Of a stretch of DNA of 13,809 nt, positions 7,222 to 13,809 are shown in pieces. The stretch comes from an uncultured Opitutia bacterium (lineage in GTDB: Bacteria > Verrucomicrobiota > Verrucomicrobiia > Opitutales > UBA953), in assembly GCA_903882335.1 (NCBI GenBank), contig CAIRWP010000079.1, forward strand, positions 1-13,809, given 5' to 3'. Numbering within the stretch: the first letter of the stretch is position 1; each line of letters starts with the position of its first letter. The notes beneath the pieces are model-generated. The model was given only the letters and a program-made list of their open reading frames with translations. It made no database searches and was not told the origin of the DNA. Position numbers and translations under genes: made by a program.

Positions 7222-8640
7222 CTAGGTCTTCAGACCGTGCAGGTTGGCCATGGAAATGCCAGACAACATTGCCCCGGTCACGCCTAGGAAACCTTGATCG
7301 GTGCCGATGAGGAAGAGGTTCGCGACGTCGGTCCGCCCGTCGCGACGCTTGACGGTCGAGCCGTAGATGGCGCCGTTCAGGTGTCCGGTGAACTTGCGGA
7401 CCGTCCGGGGCGTGAAGACGTCGGTCGAGGTCAGCGCGGCGTCGTGGACGGTATCCGCGATGGTCGGGAGGTGCGCGCGGGCCACGCGGTTGAGGCGCCC
7501 GCACCAAGCCTGCTTCTGCGCGAGGTAGTCGGCCTCCGGCAGACGACACCAGGCGTCGTGGTTCGCGAGCGCCGTCACGCGGAGCCACCCTTCGTCGAGC
7601 GTCCGACCCTCCCCGTACCGATAGTTATTGGGGATACAGATGACGCCGGAGCGCGGGTCGACGAGGTCGGCCGGCGCCCGGTAACTGAACCGCTCGTCAT
7701 CGCAGAAGAAGACGATCGTGTCCTGCCACCCGAAGCCGGCGAAGGTCGCCGGGTCGTAGGTCGCGATCGTCTCGGCGTAACCGAGGCGACCAACCTCGGC
7801 GGCCCCGGCCAGCGGAGCGACGTCGGAACGCAGACGCAGCGTCTCGACCGCGCCGGCGGAGGAGTAGACCGCGTCCGCGGTGACCTCGGAGCCATCGTCG
7901 AGGACCAGGGCGGATACGCGGCCGGCACGGACCTCGAGCGAACGCACGCCGCACTTCATCCGGCGCTCGACGCCGTGCTCGCGGCAGCGGTCGATGAGCA
8001 GGCGGATGACCTGGCGGACGCCGATGAACGGCCGGGCGAAGCCTTCGCGGAAGAGCGAGCGCCACATGATGGCGAACTGCGAGACCTCGATGTCGTCCTC
8101 GAGCGCGCTGCCGTAGAAGCAGGTCGGCAGGAGCAGCATGTCCCGCAGCAGCGGGTCACCGAGACGCTCGTCGAGCAGGGCGCGGGCGGAACCCCCGTGC
8201 GCCTCGAGCGCCGCCTCGTCGAGACCGGCGATCCAAGCGTCGAGCGCGCGGAAGCGGTCGACCGACCGGGGGAACTGGTCGGCAACGTCGGCCAGGAGAT
8301 GCTCAAAGTCGTTATCCAGCCGGAGGCTCCGGCCGGCCATCGCAACGCGGGAGCCGAGCTGCGGACAGAGGTCGAGTTCTTCGCGGCGGATGCGGAGCTG
8401 GCGCATCAGCTTCACCAGCGGGGCACCCTTCGCGCCCTCGGGGACCCAGTTGGTGAGCGCATGGAGGCCGACGTCGTACTTCCGGTTGCCGCGGGCGTAG
8501 AAGGAATTGAGGCCGCCCGCGGCGTTGTGACGCTCGAGGACCAGCACCTTGCGACCGAACATGCCGAGGCGGACGGCGGCGGCCAGGCCGGACATGCCGG
8601 CCCCGATGATGACCGCGTCGTAGTGGGCGGGGACGCTCAT
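7222..8640 (-). CDS. CrtI-like FAD-dependent oxidoreductase (phytoene desaturase / carotenoid isomerase superfamily)
   Basis: This 472-residue flavoprotein opens with a dinucleotide-binding fold: AVIIGAGMSGLAAAVRL (GxGxxG at 13-18), then the acidic end of strand 2 at E36 in VLVLERHNAAGGLNS, the pattern of carotenoid desaturases, isomerases and retinol-saturase-type enzymes. The C-terminal FAD-binding signature is LFLIGTDQGFLGVTGAMLSGI. Substrate cannot be inferred: carotenoid, polyprenyl or other lipid double bonds are the family's usual targets. The frame stays open far upstream, but that part is a shadow of the GT9 gene, so I start at the ATG at 8640-8638, where family similarity begins. 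It follows the GT9 stop by 2 nt and precedes the MFS gene by 9 nt. No other carotenoid gene (crtB, crtE) is in the window, which weakens a pigment role. Fold certain, reaction unknown. Confidence 0.87.
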   Translation of the reverse strand: MSVPAHYDAVIIGAGMSGLAAAVRLGMFGRKVLVLERHNAAGGLNSFYARGNRKYDVGLHALTNWVPEGAKGAPLVKLMRQLRIRREELDLCPQLGSRVAMAGRSLRLDNDFEHLLADVADQFPRSVDRFRALDAWIAGLDEAALEAHGGSARALLDERLGDPLLRDMLLLPTCFYGSALEDDIEVSQFAIMWRSLFREGFARPFIGVRQVIRLLIDRCREHGVERRMKCGVRSLEVRAGRVSALVLDDGSEVTADAVYSSAGAVETLRLRSDVAPLAGAAEVGRLGYAETIATYDPATFAGFGWQDTIVFFCDDERFSYRAPADLVDPRSGVICIPNNYRYGEGRTLDEGWLRVTALANHDAWCRLPEADYLAQKQAWCGRLNRVARAHLPTIADTVHDAALTSTDVFTPRTVRKFTGHLNGAIYGSTVKRRDGRTDVANLFLIGTDQGFLGVTGAMLSGISMANLHGLKT

Positions 8641-8642
8641 CG

Positions 8643-9638
8643 TCAGGCGCTGATGCGCAGCAGTTCGTCGGCGGCGCGCGCGATCTGCAGCGGGGTGATG
8701 CGGCCGAAGGCGCGCGCGATGCGGGCGCGGTAGTCCGCCGGGGCCTCGCCTTCGAACGGCGTGGTGTCGACGCGGACGACGCGATGGAGCGTACCCCACG
8801 GACGGGCCCGCGCGTAATCGGACGGACCGAAGACGCCGACGACCGGCGTGCCGACGGCGGCGGCCAGCTGAAGGATCGCGGAATCGACCCCGAGGAAGAG
8901 CCGGGCGTCCTTCACTAGGCGGGCCGACTGGGCGAAGCTGAGCCGGCCACCGGTGGCCATGGCCGCCGGGCCGATCAGCCCGCACAGCGCCTCCGCCAAC
9001 AGGCGCTCCTCGTCGGCCGGGCCGGCGGAGACGACGATCCGTTCGACCGCGCGGGCGGCGAGCAGCTCGCGGGCGACGGCCGACCACTTGTCGAGCGCGA
9101 GGAGGCGATCCGGATGCGAGCAACCGGGATGGAGGACGGCGTAACGGCCGGGCTCGACCAACAAGCCGTGCTCCTCCATGCCGGCGGAAGAGAACCACAT
9201 GCCCGGCGTCTCCGCATGGAAGCCGAAGGCCTGCGCGCAGACCGCGTGGTCGACGGCGGCCTCGTGCGGGTCGACGGGCAGACCGAACACCTCCTGGTGA
9301 TAGAACGGCCGCCACCAGGCGGGCGCCCGCCCGGCGCAGACGCGCCGGCCGGCCTTGCTCAGCGCCACGAGGCGCCGGGCCAGCGGGTGAGACCCCAGGG
9401 CGATCGCGGCGTCGAACCGCTGGCGACGGAGATGGGCGAGCAGCGGCCAGTTGCCTTCGGCCGGATCGCAGGCGACGACGTCGGTCACGGCCGGGCACCC
9501 GCCGAGGGCCGGCTCGGCGCCGGGCGCCGTGACGAAGGTGACGGCGATCCCGGGGTGACGCTCGCGCAGGGACCGGAAGGCGGCGGTGGTCGCGAGGGCC
9601 CCGCGGAGCTTGGCGAACTTGACGACCAGCAACCGCAT
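8643..9638 (-). CDS. Glycosyltransferase family 9 protein (heptosyltransferase-like) with altered motifs
   Basis: This 331-residue protein has the two-domain GT-B layout of GT9 LPS heptosyltransferases: N-terminal MRLLVVKFAKLRG, then VLHPGCSHPDR (168-178), DKW with K184, IVVSAGPADE (201-210), LFLGVDSAILQLAAAVGTPVVGVFGPSD (247-274). Members add heptose or related sugars to the LPS inner core at the cytoplasmic face. Two expected features are changed. The N-terminal G-D motif, whose Asp (D13 in E. coli WaaC) is the proposed catalytic base, reads G13-A14. The DTG/DSG-x-x-H motif reads D252-S-A-I-L-Q257, losing the His. K184 and D252 remain. The ATG at 9638 overlaps the ABC gene stop by one base (TGATG), implying translational coupling, and fixes the start against a 10-codon longer option. 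It may be a divergent active transferase or a non-catalytic homologue. Confidence 0.85.
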   Translation of the reverse strand: MRLLVVKFAKLRGALATTAAFRSLRERHPGIAVTFVTAPGAEPALGGCPAVTDVVACDPAEGNWPLLAHLRRQRFDAAIALGSHPLARRLVALSKAGRRVCAGRAPAWWRPFYHQEVFGLPVDPHEAAVDHAVCAQAFGFHAETPGMWFSSAGMEEHGLLVEPGRYAVLHPGCSHPDRLLALDKWSAVARELLAARAVERIVVSAGPADEERLLAEALCGLIGPAAMATGGRLSFAQSARLVKDARLFLGVDSAILQLAAAVGTPVVGVFGPSDYARARPWGTLHRVVRVDTTPFEGEAPADYRARIARAFGRITPLQIARAADELLRISA

Positions 9639-11440
9639 CAGCCGAGCCCCTGCGACTGATTGTCCCACAGCCGGCGGAACAGTTCGTTCGAGCGGTAGAC
9701 TTCCTCGCGCGGACCGTCCGCGACGACGCGGCCGGCCTCGAAGACGAGCACGCGGTCGACATCGCGGATGGTACTGAAACGGTGGGCCACGATGAGCGTC
9801 GTCCGCCCCTTCATGAGCAATTGCAGGGAACCCTGGATGCCGCGCTCCGTCTCGGTGTCGAGGGCCGAGGTGGCCTCGTCGAGGATCAGGATGGGGGCGT
9901 CCTTGAGGAAGGCGCGCGCGATCGAGACGCGCTGGCGCTGACCGCCGGACAGACGCGCGCCGCGCTCGCCGACGCGCGTGGCGAACCCTTCCGGCAAAGA
10001 CTCGATGAACTCGAGGGCGCCGGCGAGACGGGCCGCGGCGCGGACCTCCGCCTCCGTCGCTCCTTCCCGGCCGAGCCGGATATTCTCGAGGATGCTATCG
10101 TCGAAGAGCACGGGCTCCTGCGACACCAGCGCGATGTTCGCGCGGAGGTCGAACTGGCGGACCGACCGGAGGTCCAACCCGTCGACGGTGATCGCGCCCT
10201 GCTGCGGGTCGAAGAAACGCGGCACCAGGTTGACGAAGGTGCTCTTGCCGGCGCCGCTGGGGCCGACCAACGCGACCGACTGGCCGGCGGGGATCGCCAA
10301 CGTCAGGTCGCGCAGGACGGGCTCCGCGCCGTAGGCGAAGGTCAGGCCCTCGAAGGCCAGCCGGCCTTGGACGCGGCCCAAAGGACGAGCCTCCGGTAGG
10401 TCGGAAACCTCCACCGGAGCCAGGAGCACCTCCTCGAGGCGCGTCAGGCCGCCCTCGGCGATCGCGATGAGGTTGTTCATGCGGCCCAGTTTCTTGACCG
10501 GCTCATAGGCCACGTAGATGGCCGTGATGATCATGAGCAGGTCGTTGTAGCCCATCCCGGCGTCGGCGCCGATCCAGACGGCGAGGGCGATGCCCGCGGC
10601 GGCGACGATCTCCAGCATGGGGGAGAGGGCCTTGTCGTAGCGCGCCAGCTTCGCCTGCAGGCGCAGGCCTTCGCGGCTGGCCACCCCGAAGCGCCGCTCC
10701 TCGCGGGCCTGCAGCCCGTAGGCGCGGATCTCACGCGGCGACTGCAGGTTCTCGACGACGATGCCGTTGAGGTCGGCCGCGGACCCCAGCGCCAGCGTCG
10801 CCCGGCGATGCAAGGCCTGGCCGATGGCGCGGGCGAGGAAGACCGAGACCGGCACCACCAGCAGGCACAGTAGGAACCGCCCCCCGCCGGGGATCGTCAG
10901 GCAGCGATAGACGACGAAGCCGACGGCGCCGAGCAAGGTGAAGGGCTGGATGATGGCGTCCGTCGAGATATCCACCAGCACCATGCGGACCGATTGCACG
11001 TCGCCCGTGAGGCGCTGCATGAGGTCGCCGGTCGGTAGCTTGCCGAAGAAGCCGAGGTGCAGACGCTGGAGCTTGGCGAAGACCGCGCTCCGGACCGAAT
11101 CCACCACCCGGAGGCCGGCGAGGTTCACGAAGTAGCTGGCGAGGAACTGACTGACCCCGCGCACGAGGAAGACCGCGGGCAGGAAGGCGACGGCGAAGGC
11201 CACTTCATGACCGCGCGGCAGATGCCAGGCGCCGCCGCCGAGCCAGTCGGGGAAGACGACAACCGGGGCGGCCCGCTCGGCCGGGCTCCCGAAGACGGTG
11301 GGAAGGATCTTGCCGATCAGCACCGGCAGACCGACCGATTGGGCCAGACCATAGACCAGGCCGAAAATAATCGCCAGCAACAGCAACCGACGGCTCCCCT
11401 TGAGGTGCGTCAGGTAGAGTCTGTAACGGCCGCTCTTCAC
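9638..11440 (-). CDS. MsbA-like ABC exporter (fused permease and ATPase)
   Basis: This 600-residue half-transporter should act as a homodimer in the inner membrane. The membrane domain spans about 1-335. Its first helix (18-42) is followed by an unusually long periplasmic stretch (about 43-80, rich in Pro, Gly and Trp), and the coupling-loop region has FFGKLPTGDLMQRLTGDV. The ATPase domain begins near 360: Walker A GPSGAGKST (393-401), Q-loop Q441, signature LSGGQ (497-501), Walker B ILILDEATSALD (517-528) with catalytic E522, and switch H553. All catalytic residues are intact. Family members export lipid A, glycolipids, peptides or drugs; the translationally coupled GT9 gene suggests lipid A-core or a glycolipid, but that is inference. 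The start is GTG at 11440-11438, 49 bp after the TerC gene, with no Shine-Dalgarno sequence. Confidence 0.92.
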   Translation of the reverse strand: MKSGRYRLYLTHLKGSRRLLLLAIIFGLVYGLAQSVGLPVLIGKILPTVFGSPAERAAPVVVFPDWLGGGAWHLPRGHEVAFAVAFLPAVFLVRGVSQFLASYFVNLAGLRVVDSVRSAVFAKLQRLHLGFFGKLPTGDLMQRLTGDVQSVRMVLVDISTDAIIQPFTLLGAVGFVVYRCLTIPGGGRFLLCLLVVPVSVFLARAIGQALHRRATLALGSAADLNGIVVENLQSPREIRAYGLQAREERRFGVASREGLRLQAKLARYDKALSPMLEIVAAAGIALAVWIGADAGMGYNDLLMIITAIYVAYEPVKKLGRMNNLIAIAEGGLTRLEEVLLAPVEVSDLPEARPLGRVQGRLAFEGLTFAYGAEPVLRDLTLAIPAGQSVALVGPSGAGKSTFVNLVPRFFDPQQGAITVDGLDLRSVRQFDLRANIALVSQEPVLFDDSILENIRLGREGATEAEVRAAARLAGALEFIESLPEGFATRVGERGARLSGGQRQRVSIARAFLKDAPILILDEATSALDTETERGIQGSLQLLMKGRTTLIVAHRFSTIRDVDRVLVFEAGRVVADGPREEVYRSNELFRRLWDNQSQGLG

Positions 11441-11489
11441 GGCCCCAGCGTGGCGAAGGGGTCCGCCGGAGGAAACACCAAAAGGCGGC

Positions 11490-12533
11490 TTATTTCCGCT
11501 TGGGGAAGGCGATGGAGAAAGCGACCGCCAGGGCCAAGGTCACGCCGATGACCGAGAGCGAGGCCTCGGTGGGCACGTGGACGCGACCTTCATGGATGAA
11601 GCGCGCGGGCAACCAGCCGGCGACCTGGCCTTCGGCCTGCCCCAGCGAGGCGGCCCACGGCAGGATCATCTTGAGACCGATGAAGACCAGGACGAACGCG
11701 AGGGCCGGCTTGAGGAACCGGAAATACTGCATGAAGCCGGCGAGCGCGAAGTACATCGAGCGCAGCCCCATGATCGCGAAGATGTTCGAGGTGAAGGCGA
11801 CGAAGCGCTTCTCCTCGATGGGCAGGTTCGCCGGCAGGATGCCGAGGACGGCCGGGATCGAGTCGATCGCGAAGATCAGGTCGGTGCCCTCGACGACGAG
11901 CAGCACCAGAAAGAGCGGCGTGAAGCGCCGGACGCCGTCCTCCTTGACCCAGAATTTGTTGCCGTGCAGGTGCGGGGTGAGCGGGAAGAACTTCCGGGCG
12001 ACCCGGACGAACAGGTTCTCGTCCATGCCCTTGCCCTCGGTCTCGTCGTGCGACAAGGCCAGTTTGACGCCGGTGAAGAGCAGGAAAGCCCCGAAGAGGG
12101 GCAGCAGGAGGGCGAAACGCTCCACCGCGGCGACGCCCGCGATGATGAAGATCGCGCGCATGGCGACTGCGCCGATGATCCCCCAGAAGAGCACGCGGTG
12201 CTGCAGGTGGTCCGGGATCTTGAAGTGGGCGAAGACCAGGATGAAGATGAAGAGGTTGTCGACGGAGAGGGCGAGCTCGAGCACGTAGCCGGCGGCGAAC
12301 AGCTGGGCGTCTTCCGGCCCCCGCCAGGCAGAGAGGAGGAAGCCGAACGCGACCGCCAGGGAGACCCACACGACGCACCAGGCGACCGCCTCCTTGAAGG
12401 ACGGCTTATGGTCGGTCTTGTTGAACACCCCGAGGTCCAGGGCCAGCATGCAGGCGACGAAACCCAGGAAGGCGGCCCACGCCCAACCGGGGATGACCAT
12501 GGGCGCTTCGACCGCGAGAAACAGCGTGTTCAC
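11490..12533 (-). CDS. TerC/Alx-family integral membrane protein (probable metal, likely Mn2+, transporter)
   Basis: This 347-residue protein has about eight to nine hydrophobic segments and both TerC signatures: ELALSVDNLFIFILVF (86-101, with E86, D92, N93) and VEGTDLIFAIDSIPAV (214-229, with E215, D218, D224). The conserved FTSNIFAIMGLRSMYF follows at 247-262. E. coli Alx and Bacillus MeeF/MeeY of this family export Mn2+, the latter also metallating exoenzymes; others link to tellurite resistance. The start used is GTG at 12533; an in-frame ATG at 12500 (MVIPGWAW) fits many family N-termini equally well. Upstream are 92 bp to the divergent tRNA-Arg, too short for a typical yybP-ykoY Mn riboswitch, and I see none. 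Downstream, the ABC exporter starts after 49 bp in the same direction, so TerC may head that transcript. Confidence 0.92.
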   Translation of the reverse strand: MNTLFLAVEAPMVIPGWAWAAFLGFVACMLALDLGVFNKTDHKPSFKEAVAWCVVWVSLAVAFGFLLSAWRGPEDAQLFAAGYVLELALSVDNLFIFILVFAHFKIPDHLQHRVLFWGIIGAVAMRAIFIIAGVAAVERFALLLPLFGAFLLFTGVKLALSHDETEGKGMDENLFVRVARKFFPLTPHLHGNKFWVKEDGVRRFTPLFLVLLVVEGTDLIFAIDSIPAVLGILPANLPIEEKRFVAFTSNIFAIMGLRSMYFALAGFMQYFRFLKPALAFVLVFIGLKMILPWAASLGQAEGQVAGWLPARFIHEGRVHVPTEASLSVIGVTLALAVAFSIAFPKRK

Positions 12534-12587
12534 GTGGCTGGAATGAGCCGAAACCGAGGAGAGTCAAGCCACCCCGCCGATGGAGGC

Positions 12588-12617
12588 TTGCCCGGGGGCC
12601 GGACTTCGGGCTAGATG
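12588..12617 (+). promoter_or_regulatory. Possible promoter of tRNA-Arg
   Basis: TTGCCC (12588-12593) and TAGATG (12612-12617) are separated by 18 nt and stand 8 nt before the mature tRNA 5' end at 12626, placing a start site close to the tRNA. The -35 matches four and the -10 three or four of six sigma-70 consensus bases. It is a by-eye call in a GC-rich region. Confidence 0.35.
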
Positions 12618-12625
12618 ACGACCGC

Positions 12626-12697
12626 GTTCCCGTAGTTCAACGGATAGAACATTGGTTTCCTAAACCGAGGATGTGGGTTCGATTCCCGCCGGGGACA
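12626..12697 (+). tRNA. tRNA-Arg (anticodon CCU)
   Basis: The cloverleaf is complete. Acceptor GTTCCCG pairs with CGGGGAC (one T-G pair). The D stem is GTTC/GAAC with loop AACGGATA. The anticodon stem TTGGT/ACCGA carries loop TTCCTAA, so the anticodon is CCT at 12659-12661, reading AGG. The variable loop is 4 nt and the T arm is GTGGG-TTCGATT-CCCGC, then discriminator A. CCA is not encoded (the next bases are GCG), unlike tRNA-Val in this window, so a CCA-adding enzyme must finish it. It is convergent with the edge gene, whose stop lies 9 nt beyond. Confidence 0.93.
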
Positions 12698-12706
12698 GCG
12701 CCGGGC

Positions 12707-13809
12707 TCAGCGTTTCAGCCGGTAGCCTTGGATGCGCGTCGAGGTCGAACGGCGGTAGACCGACTCCACGTCCTTCAGCTGCATGAGCACCCACGGGGCG
12801 AGCACGCTGTCACCGTTCTTGGTGAAGACGATGTCATCGGCGACGTACACGCAGGTGTGCAGCCCTTCGCCATCGTCGAGGAAGCACAGGACATCGCCGA
12901 AACGGTAAGGCGCCTCCACGGTCTGGTAGGATCCCACCAAACGACCGGCGGCCTTGGCCGTGTCGAGGTAATCGTCGTTAGGAACGGCGGCGGCGAAGTT
13001 CAGGGAGGTCCAGTGGCAATCCGGGAACCTCCCCTTGAGACCCCACTCCAGTTCCGGGAACGTGAAGACCCGCTGCCGGGCGAGATTCGGGAAGAGGTGG
13101 GTGATATCGATCGTCTGGTCCGCGCGGCGACGCAGCATCGACCGCAGGAAGGTGAGCTGGGACGTGTCGGTCATGCCCGCGCTCCAATAATCCAGGAACA
13201 CGCTCCGCTCGACGCGTAAGGGCAGCTTGAGCTCGACGATGAGGCTGCGCACCCGGGTCAGGGCCCGGAAGGTGTCGCGCGTCTCCTCCGGACCGGCGGA
13301 GAGCGTCAGCAAGGCCTGGATGTCGCTGAAGGCCAGGGCTTCGCCCCGCTTCCAGAGCAGCCGCCGGAACAACGCCGTCTGCTGGGCGGAGAGACCGGAA
13401 TCGGCCAGCCACTCATCCAGGTCGCCGCCGAGGATGTAGACCGGGTCCCGTTGGTACTCGTTGGCCGGCGATTTGGCCAGTTCGCGGTAAAGCGAGGAGC
13501 GCGCGGCCATCGGCAAAGAGGCCAGTTCCTCGACCGTGGGGTAGAGTTTGACGACGTTATCGGAGACCGAACGGCTGGCCGGGTCGAACAACCGGGCGAT
13601 CATGGGTGCCGGGACCCCGTGCTTCTGGAGGAGGTCGCGTACGCCGCTTTCGCTCATCTGCTCGAAGACCCAGCGCGTGACCGCGTTGGGCTTCGCCACC
13701 GCGGCCAGCAGGGCGTCGGGAGCCTCCAGGTAGACGGTCCGGATCTCGAGGTCGCCCCACGGGCCAGGCCGGGCCTTCCAGCTGGCGTCGCCGGAGGCGG
13801 CGACGGCGG
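12707..13809 (-). CDS. Unrecognised protein, N-terminus outside window; C-terminal part NlpC/P60-like
   Basis: The stop codon is at 12709-12707 and the frame stays open to the window edge, giving 366 visible residues. A GTG at 13699 could be read as a start, but the 36 codons before it are open and protein-like (for example WGDLEIRTVYLEAP), so it is probably internal and the true start lies outside. I do not recognise the N-terminal 250 residues, which look mostly helical, soluble and without a visible membrane segment. Counting from that GTG, the last 110 residues hold FPDCHWTSLNFA (C228), then RFGDVLCFLDDGEGLHTCVYVADDIVFTKNG (267-297, H281, N295). Cys, then GD-hydrophobic strand, then His and a polar residue is the order in NlpC/P60 papain-like peptidases or amidases (DCSG ... 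GDLVFF ... H). That link is a visual inference. The family could be lineage-specific. Confidence 0.6.
   Translation of the reverse strand, partial: AVAASGDASWKARPGPWGDLEIRTVYLEAPDALLAAVAKPNAVTRWVFEQMSESGVRDLLQKHGVPAPMIARLFDPASRSVSDNVVKLYPTVEELASLPMAARSSLYRELAKSPANEYQRDPVYILGGDLDEWLADSGLSAQQTALFRRLLWKRGEALAFSDIQALLTLSAGPEETRDTFRALTRVRSLIVELKLPLRVERSVFLDYWSAGMTDTSQLTFLRSMLRRRADQTIDITHLFPNLARQRVFTFPELEWGLKGRFPDCHWTSLNFAAAVPNDDYLDTAKAAGRLVGSYQTVEAPYRFGDVLCFLDDGEGLHTCVYVADDIVFTKNGDSVLAPWVLMQLKDVESVYRRSTSTRIQGYRLKR

Noticed and set aside
7294..8733. A 479-codon plus-strand frame opposite the FAD oxidoreductase
   Set aside because: Same antisense composition artefact; the minus-strand flavoprotein has clear motifs through the whole stretch.
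8641..9762. Upstream extension of the FAD oxidoreductase frame (374 codons)
   Set aside because: It is the Arg/Pro-rich off-frame reading of the GT9 gene; real flavoprotein similarity starts at the ATG at 8640.
12534..12625. Search for a yybP-ykoY manganese riboswitch upstream of the TerC gene
   Set aside because: Only 92 bp separate the gene from tRNA-Arg and I see no matching multi-stem structure.
12626..12697. tRNA-Arg(CCU) as an integration site for a mobile element
   Set aside because: Such tRNAs are common attachment sites, but no integrase, direct repeat of the tRNA end or change in base composition is visible in the window.
12701..12722. Hairpin CCGGGCT / AGCCGG just after tRNA-Arg
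   Set aside because: It has a bulge, no T run on either strand, and lies mostly in the coding end of the edge gene; not supportable as a terminator.

Overview
The window is high-GC, densely packed chromosomal DNA from a Gram-negative bacterium. A long proline/alanine-linker YidC, a true formylglycine-generating enzyme, an MsbA-like exporter with a GT9 enzyme, and the general protein style suggest Verrucomicrobiota, perhaps Opitutaceae. That placement rests on recognition of protein style; no rRNA is present to prove it. Nine of the eleven protein genes with a visible function lie on the minus strand, as does the partial gene at the right edge. Only the FGE gene and one tRNA lie on the plus strand. 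I see no insertion sequence, phage gene, CRISPR array or integrase.

Left part (1-4692, all minus, read right to left): pyrE (orotate phosphoribosyltransferase), then yidC (membrane protein insertase), a YebC/TACO1-family protein, a Nudix hydrolase, tRNA-Val(GAC) with a strong intrinsic terminator, and finally enolase, whose C-terminal half lies outside the window. This is housekeeping: pyrimidine synthesis, membrane protein biogenesis, translation and glycolysis.

Middle (4795-5889, plus): a membrane-anchored formylglycine-generating enzyme with the catalytic Cys pair. It is divergent from pyrE and convergent with the next gene, with only 3 bp between the two stop codons. It implies that the organism makes type I sulfatases, none of which lies in this window.

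Right part (5893-12533, minus): a tight run of a TerC-family metal transporter, an MsbA-like ABC exporter, a GT9 (heptosyltransferase-like) glycosyltransferase, a CrtI-like FAD oxidoreductase and an MFS transporter. From the ABC gene onward, junctions are a 1-nt overlap, 2 nt and 9 nt, so these four are almost certainly one transcript. The exporter plus GT9 pair points to lipopolysaccharide or glycolipid work in the envelope; the role of the FAD enzyme and MFS carrier in that unit is unknown.

Right edge: tRNA-Arg(CCU) on the plus strand, then the 3' part of an unrecognised protein gene (minus) whose end looks NlpC/P60-like and whose reading frame continues past the window edge.

The most interesting points are the GT9 enzyme lacking its expected catalytic Asp, the predicted periplasmic anchoring of the FGE, the four-gene envelope cassette, the NlpC/P60-like tail of the edge gene, and a general absence of Shine-Dalgarno sequences before starts. 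I found no convincing wholly new system.
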